Shown here: positions 56,882-62,286 of the stretch, in pieces
How positions within the stretch are numbered: the first letter of the stretch is position 1
Layout of the letters: each line of letters opens with the position of its first letter
Assembly: GCA_000467715.1 (NCBI GenBank)
Contig: AJFK01000741.1
Coordinates: 1 to 62,286, forward strand
Source of the DNA: Hysterium pulicare CBS 123377
Taxonomy: Eukaryota > Ascomycota > Dothideomycetes > Hysteriales > Hysteriaceae
DNA: 62,286 nucleotides
Direction: 5' to 3'
Position numbers and translations under genes: made by a program
Notes under the pieces: model-generated
Told to the model about the DNA's origin: nothing
The model's database searches: none
What the model saw: only the letters and a program-made list of their open reading frames with translations

Positions 56882-57930
56882 TTATCCAATATGCCATTCG
56901 CTTTTTCTTGAACAAAAGCGTAAAAGCTGTTCCATCATGAGATTAAGGAGGAAATCATGATTTCTTCGGAATTTGAACAGTTCGAAGACTTGAGTACCTT
57001 CTTCGAGTCGAGAACCGACAATAAAATGGGCTAGTTCTTTGGCTCGGATCAAAGCAAAATGTCGTTTCTTGATGTGTACATAACCAAAATCTCCGGAGAA
57101 AACGCCCCAGAAGGGAAGTGCCAGTGTCTTCAAAGGAGAGCTCTCTTCGCTGCACGCTGGAGCGACCATCCCACGGCCTTACTAAATGGCGAGCATAAAG
57201 TGACTTCGTTTTGCTGAGTCATTTGGAAACCCTCGAAACGAAGATGAGACGTTTTCAGGTGAGAGGCTTCGTCGTCGGGTATGCGGAGAACGGAATATAA
57301 GCGCTGTAATCGGAGGTAGACAATTGCATGTCCATCTCATTTCCATTCAGAAGATCTCCAAGTGCCTGAGCTAATGGCGGGTCGGTAAGCAACACCATTG
57401 ATTGCATCAACTTGTGATATTGTTCTTCGAGCCTCGTGTCACCGTCACCCTGCAGCTCTGTCTGAAAGGGAAAGTAGGTTTTATCCTGCTTCGAAGCTAG
57501 ATTGGCTGATGGAAAAGCTTGGATTTATTTCAATTGCTTCCAACAGCCATATTTCGTCGTCGATTGTCGCAACGGAGATGAATACAGGATTAGCTCTTGA
57601 TACCGGCTCTTTGATGACTACAGGTCCCAGCTAGCTGTTCTTGTCTGGGTTGTACTTTGTTTTGGTTAGCTCCCTCTTGAACTAAGTATAAATTCCATCT
57701 AATTCCTGCATAATTGAACTTTAAAAGACTTTACCTCATCCGCTCACCACATTTTATACCAGTTTGGGAGATCTCAGCTTGTATTCTTCTGGTATATTGA
57801 TATAGCTTTGTCCAAAAGGCCAGCAACATTATCTGAAGCTCTATCAACGCATCCTCAAAGTGTTTCCAATTGCCAGAGTCTAGTGGCTTGGATATAGAGT
57901 CGTGGTAAACTTTCAAGCGGCTCATCATGC
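56882..57930 (-). pseudogene. possible NACHT/STAND-type protein relic
   Basis: The minus strand from 57928 reads MSRLKVYHDSISKPLDSGNW, then KHFEDALIELQIMLLAFWTK. This resembles the helical N-terminal part of fungal NACHT proteins, where an E-x-A-L-x-E-L-Y helix is common. Further on, about 57330-57220, it reads LQRLYSVLRIPDDEASHLKT, then SHLRFEGFQM. That fits the L-H-S-V-L-D-V-P-x-D, P-I-R-x-L-H-x-S-F-R-D-F-L stretch that follows the NACHT domain in these proteins. The P-loop and the region between were not found; a deletion is likely. Intact members are NOD-like sensors in fungal non-self recognition. The frame 57169-56882 downstream on the same strand may be more of it. Confidence 0.45.
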
Positions 57931-60600
57931 ATAAGATAGATCGGGTCTGGATAGTAAGGCATGCGTCAGGCGGTGCAAAGCCAGGAGAACCTAATGATAG
58001 TTGCTTTAACGACCGTCATGCAATATGCTCATACGAGCCCGCATGGGTTTGGCCAAGGCTTGAAAGGAGGTTGCCAAATACCCTGGATCTGATTCGTACA
58101 ATAATGCTGGTCAATACCCGGAGTTCGACTTTGTGTCCCTGGGTAGTCCCAATTGACACCACACAATCCCAGCCATAATTAAGAGCATTGGCAAAGCGTA
58201 TCGGCTAGCTATGGCCTTTGAAGATGTTGTTCAGCTGTGTAAGGCATTTCTGCAATATGCGAACAGTTCGCATATCTGACATCTCCACACTGGCAAGTCC
58301 CGAGCTCGTTCAAATGCTCTTGGCAGCCCAACACCCGTTTAAATCATTGCATAGACCTATTTCGTAGGTCATCCGTCGTATGATTTACACCGATGTTGCA
58401 AGCCTACATTCTCTCTGAATGACTTATCTAAAGGAGATTGCTCTGGTGAACTGTCTCCACAATGACTTTGTAGACGTATCATGTGAAATTCAAGCGAACG
58501 CCGTGTGATTGAAAATGCAGTTACACTCCAAAAACCATTCGCTTTAGTGTACTACCCTAGAAACTGCGATAGGGAACGTACCATGATAGCTGGCCCTCGC
58601 ACTTCAAAGCAACAATCCAGATGTACAACGCCCACAAGGTAGTCCTCATTTGACATGATGACAGCACCATGAACACCTTTTCTGACAAGGTATTTAGCAA
58701 TGTGCGCATGCTTTCATTGATGCAAGAGTGAAGATAGGTGCAGGGTGCAGGTAGAAGAGAGAACGTTTTTGGAAGGCAAAGAGCTCGCGGAAGGCCGAGC
58801 GAACTTTGGATGCAGCTCTGTCACGAAGACATCGCGGCCGATAGAGAGAGAACAAGGAGGCCGAGAAGACTGTAGAGGTTGTTTCGGATCTTAAGGTGGT
58901 ATTGTGTTACCTAAAGAATGAAAGGAAGGAACCGAGTGGACCGGCGTGGATTCACCGACAGGAACGACCGCTATGGTTTTCAAAAATTGTTTGCTGACTC
59001 TTTCAAGGTCAGTGGCGTCAGAGATGCGGAGCGCCTGCCGAAATATGCTACGAAGAAGCTGCCAACGTTTATGTTAGAATGAGAGAAAATGTCTTTCGGG
59101 CTCACATATCCTCGTGCATACGTCGACATAATGTTGTGCAAGCAGTACGGTATTTTGGACATCGCGCGGCGGAGTTTTGTGATAAAGGGATGGAGGTCCA
59201 TCAGGGAAAGCTAACATGAGAGCGAAGGAAACGTTCGAGGTGGGTGTGCGGAGCGGAGGAACTATACACCGGGTGTTCGACTCTACAACGGGTGTTCCGT
59301 TAAGCCGATGGCTTGCACAACGAGAAGGATACGGCTTTAAAATCCATAGTAAGTACAACTGTTGAGCAGTACTAACTGCGACAGTATGTATAGATATCAG
59401 TTCAGCTGACATTTGGCATATTCTCTTAGACACCTCCAGATATTCACACGGAACATGCAAACCAACGTGGCGTACCAATTTTGCGCATGGAGCCATTACG
59501 TAAGATTACATCAACTAACTTTAAAGACTATAAACCAGCAGATGAGTGTCGTCAGCCCGTAAAATAATATTCTTTGGTACTGCTCGGCCCGACAACATAA
59601 CAGATCTAGCGGACAGTGGGTACTAGGTAGATAGCACAGCTCCCAATACGCTTTCTTGACGATAAATCCCAAACGCTCTTCATTTAAACCCTCTATAGGC
59701 TTTGACTAGACGAAGGGAATAAACCGTTTCCTAGAAAAACGGCCTCATTCAACACTCCGGTGGCCTACTCAAGACATCGTCGAAAATGCAGAACTGAAGA
59801 ACTAGGTTGGCTTATGCATCGTTACTAACAACTAACATGAAACATGTCAAGCTCTGAGCAGTATCATCTATGCTGGCCATCCATATTCAATTGGTCCTCG
59901 AGTTTCTCTGGAGCAAGTCAACCGTCAAGAAAGTAAGATACTACTACCAGATCTACCACATTATCCTTACAACCATTCACAGGAGCGCTCGCATATGAGG
60001 ACGACAAAATCTTGAATTGTCCGTAGGATTGACAGCCTCGCACAAGCCCTCTAGCCAAGCAACCGTCAGAAACGACTCCAAAATCCTGGCCCTTGAGCGG
60101 AAACACCCTCAAGGTAAACAGAATGACTTGGACAAGTCTGAAATGGCTCGTATCACCGCACAAATCGAGGCATATGAAGCAAAATACGTCGAAAACCATG
60201 TGGTTCTACTCGTCCCTTGTTATTGGAACATCAGACAGTCAACGATGCGGTGAAGTCAAGGACAACAGCCGCAAGAACTCGAAGACAATTAATTTCCCCG
60301 TTTACTCCTAAAACCGCCCGAACTTCTCGAGCTGCTAATGTTTATAGACAACATGGCTATGACCATGACATTGCATCTTCAAAGCCGAGTTTAAAGTAAA
60401 TGCTATTGGAGAGTACATACTATCGGAGACATCTTCATGGATTATCTTACAGTTCTGGGGGGGATCAATCAATCGATGGTTGGCAGCGGATGGTCCGGCA
60501 CTGTGCCCAGTACGAGATTTCCATTGAGCGCCACTATACTATATTTGATTGCTATATGGACGCAGAAAGCGCAGATGAGTGACTGGATCGAGCATTCCGA
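57931..60600. other. long stretch without recognisable gene
   Basis: Minus-strand scraps such as HAHIAKYLVRKGVHGAVIMS (about 58715-58656) and frames 59074-59496 (-) and 60017-60253 (+) have protein-like parts but no motif I can name. The 60400-60580 plus frame could be part of the PKS relic that follows. Confidence 0.35.
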
Positions 60601-61260
60601 CTCCCTTTCGTACTAGGAGGCTCCTGCTCTTGCCGTACCTTGTGGGCTGCGTATCATCCAGTAGTGCACGTTGCAAGGTTGCAAACCTCGGGCTGCGCCT
60701 TAATACAAACTGCTTCTGGAGGAACCGATCAGACACAGTACTGATCACGAAGTTTGGTAATGGAGAGGTCCTTACTACGGCCCGTTCCGATACGATGAGG
60801 GGACCTTAATAGCTGAACACGGGATTCCGGAAGGCCACATCTTATGCAGTCGAAATTGGCAAAATGCGTGTTCATCCTGATACTGCTACCATTCCGATGC
60901 ATCCCTTTCCTTCGAACGTCACTTTCAGCACCGTCAGCTTCTCCACAGTTACGGTAAATCTTAGAGGAAACCCCTGGAAGCAGCTGTACATCTCATGGAG
61001 AAAAGAACCCGACGACGAACACAATTGCGGGAAAGCCGGTGGTTCTACCGGACAGCACAGCGAAGAATGAATCATCTTATGTTACCGCCTTGCTCTCGGC
61101 CTCGGAAGGATGAGTTGCGGGCACTGCTCAGTAAATTGCGAGATTCGGGCGCCCATGTTGAAGCTGCCACCTTTGACATCACCGATACCACAGCTAGACA
61201 GAACGCTCTGGGAAATCGCGCTGATCAATCTCCGGTGATCAAAGTGGGCATCCAAGGTAC
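60600..61260 (+). pseudogene. polyketide synthase fragment: enoyl reductase and ketoreductase pieces
   Basis: Plus strand: CRTLWAAYHPVVHVARLQTS, then CALIQTASGGTDQ (about 60697-60735). This matches the ER cofactor motif VLIHSAAGGTGQ, preceded by the T-A-Y-Y-A-L segment. Next, after a frame change, LIAEHGIPEGHILCSRN (60807-60859) matches the HYGIPEDHIFSSRN stretch of fungal reducing PKS enoyl reductases. PMHPFPSNVTFSTVSFSTV (about 60894-60950) matches the ER end (MDMFLKNVSFSSVDL type). Then RKDELRALLSKLRDSGAHVE and AATFDITDT (61099-61190) match the second nucleotide-binding unit of a ketoreductase. Between them the KR glycine-rich motif is missing. No KS or AT was seen nearby, so this is an orphan piece. 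It is 21 kb from the PKS that lacks its ER. Confidence 0.7.
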
Positions 61261-62170
61261 AATAGTTCCGCGAGTAGGTGTACCACATTGGTTGTACAAG
61301 ACTAAATTCACGCACAGCATGCTTCGATCGAGAAATTGACACTGGAGCAATGAGCTCCAGCGAGCGTTCAAACTTTCAGGCTTGTGGGATTCCTACTAAT
61401 TTCTACCACAGCACCTTAATTTCTTCATCATGCTCCCGTTCATAAGCGGAGTTATTTAGACAAGCTGCCAAGCCAATCACGCCGCAGGAACGCGTGTATG
61501 GATGCATTTGCGGAATTTCGTCGGGCAAGCGGCGAGGACACGATATCGTGTCGAGGTTAGATGAGATTAGGGGGAGTTGTTAGGGGAATTGACTTTCTGT
61601 ATGAGGGTTTCAAGTCCGCCGGCTTCCTCGAATCAGTTGCTCGAGCTATTAGCAGCGCATCGTCCACCTCACGCCAGACACTCAGCATCCCGGCCGCTGC
61701 TAGCCTTGAGGATCTTAGGGCAGTTTGACGCAATACACTCTCGCTGCCTGACTTTGTGAAATCGCCCTATCCTCGATCCTTGGTCGTTCTAGGTCTGGAA
61801 ATAGTCTCGCCGACAACCTGGTCGCTCGACTTCGGGTTCCAAAGCATCAGCAGCCAAAGAAGCTTAGCATTGACTTCACTTTCCTGCACTAAGTATTGGT
61901 AAGTAGACTTCGAGTACTGGAATAGAATTCGGGGTTTTAGTAGTTGCCCTGTTTCTCTAATAAAGTGTAACGAAGGTCTGCCTGGAAGTAAGCTCAAGAC
62001 AGTTTTACTGGCTGTACAAGGTATCCTCACTAAGCCCATACGAGGTCCACACGGAAGGCTTGAATAGTGGAGATGAAAGCGGACTGGCTTCAAACCGGGC
62101 TTTCAGTCTTGACACGCATTCCTTAATACTAAACTTACCAAACACACTTAAAGTCCGCGCTTGGGTGCTA
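61261..62170. other. stretch without recognisable gene
   Basis: Only short frames; nothing recognised. It leads into AT-rich sequence. Confidence 0.4.
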
Positions 62171-62286
62171 AAATCTACCTTCTAACTACTAACTATAGTT
62201 GTAATAGTAATTCTATATTATATATATACTTTTTATATAAGTAAACTTCTATTAAAGCTTATACTCTAATATATATAGTAAAGTTA
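62171..62286. repeat. start of an AT-rich island
   Basis: From about 62171 the sequence is nearly all A/T with TATATA runs up to the window end. No 16-bp unit is visible in the part present. Confidence 0.7.

Overview
The window reads as nuclear DNA of a filamentous ascomycete (Pezizomycotina). The grounds are fungal polyketide synthase (PKS) domains of both the reducing and non-reducing types, HET-domain (heterokaryon incompatibility) fragments, a fungal integrase-type transposon, and a typical 57-nt GT-AG intron at 1153-1209. I cannot place it closer. A lichen-forming or related lineage is possible but is not shown by anything here.

The striking property is decay. In 62 kb no open frame exceeds about 290 codons. 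Nearly every recognisable protein must be read across two or three frames and through stop codons. Recognised relics, in order, are: a coiled-coil protein (2.7-3.8 kb, +); a protein-kinase-like gene (14.7-15.7 kb, +); two HET-domain fragments (16.0-16.3 kb, - and 17.6-18.1 kb, +) around a ubiquitin-interacting-motif protein (16.6-17.4 kb, +); a non-reducing PKS with KS and malonyl/acyl transferase parts (22.4-24.6 kb, +); a Rossmann-fold fragment and a 2-oxoglutarate/Fe(II) oxygenase (31.0-32.3 kb, -); a short-chain dehydrogenase start (33.0-33.3 kb, +); a highly reducing PKS (34.0-39.1 kb, +); an MFS monocarboxylate-type transporter (41.4-42.4 kb, +); a possible patatin fragment (49.5-49.8 kb, -); an integrase-core transposon (53.2-55.2 kb, -); a possible NACHT/STAND fragment (56.9-57.9 kb, -); and an enoyl reductase-ketoreductase piece of a PKS (60.6-61.3 kb, +). 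One gene at the left end (737-1492, +) still looks intact.

Taken together, 22-42 kb looks like a dead secondary-metabolite cluster: a non-reducing PKS, a highly reducing PKS, SDR, oxygenase and transporter. It is flanked by dead allorecognition or innate-immunity type genes (HET, kinase, NACHT, patatin). The joint role is inference; the individual domain calls rest on motifs seen in the sequence.

The non-coding part is rich in repeats. AT-rich islands lie at 1-230, 33.3-34.04, 37.5-37.66, 55.86-56.13 and 62.17-62.286 kb. Three of them carry the same 16-bp tandem unit. A dispersed element of about 75 nt occurs six times. A CACTGCATGCACCCC-type repeat occurs at two loci. There is also a 20/21-bp minisatellite, a strong foldback at 48.95 kb, and a cluster of AGGTGT/ACACCT palindromes at 50.7-51.3 kb. 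No rRNA, tRNA or CRISPR array was recognised.
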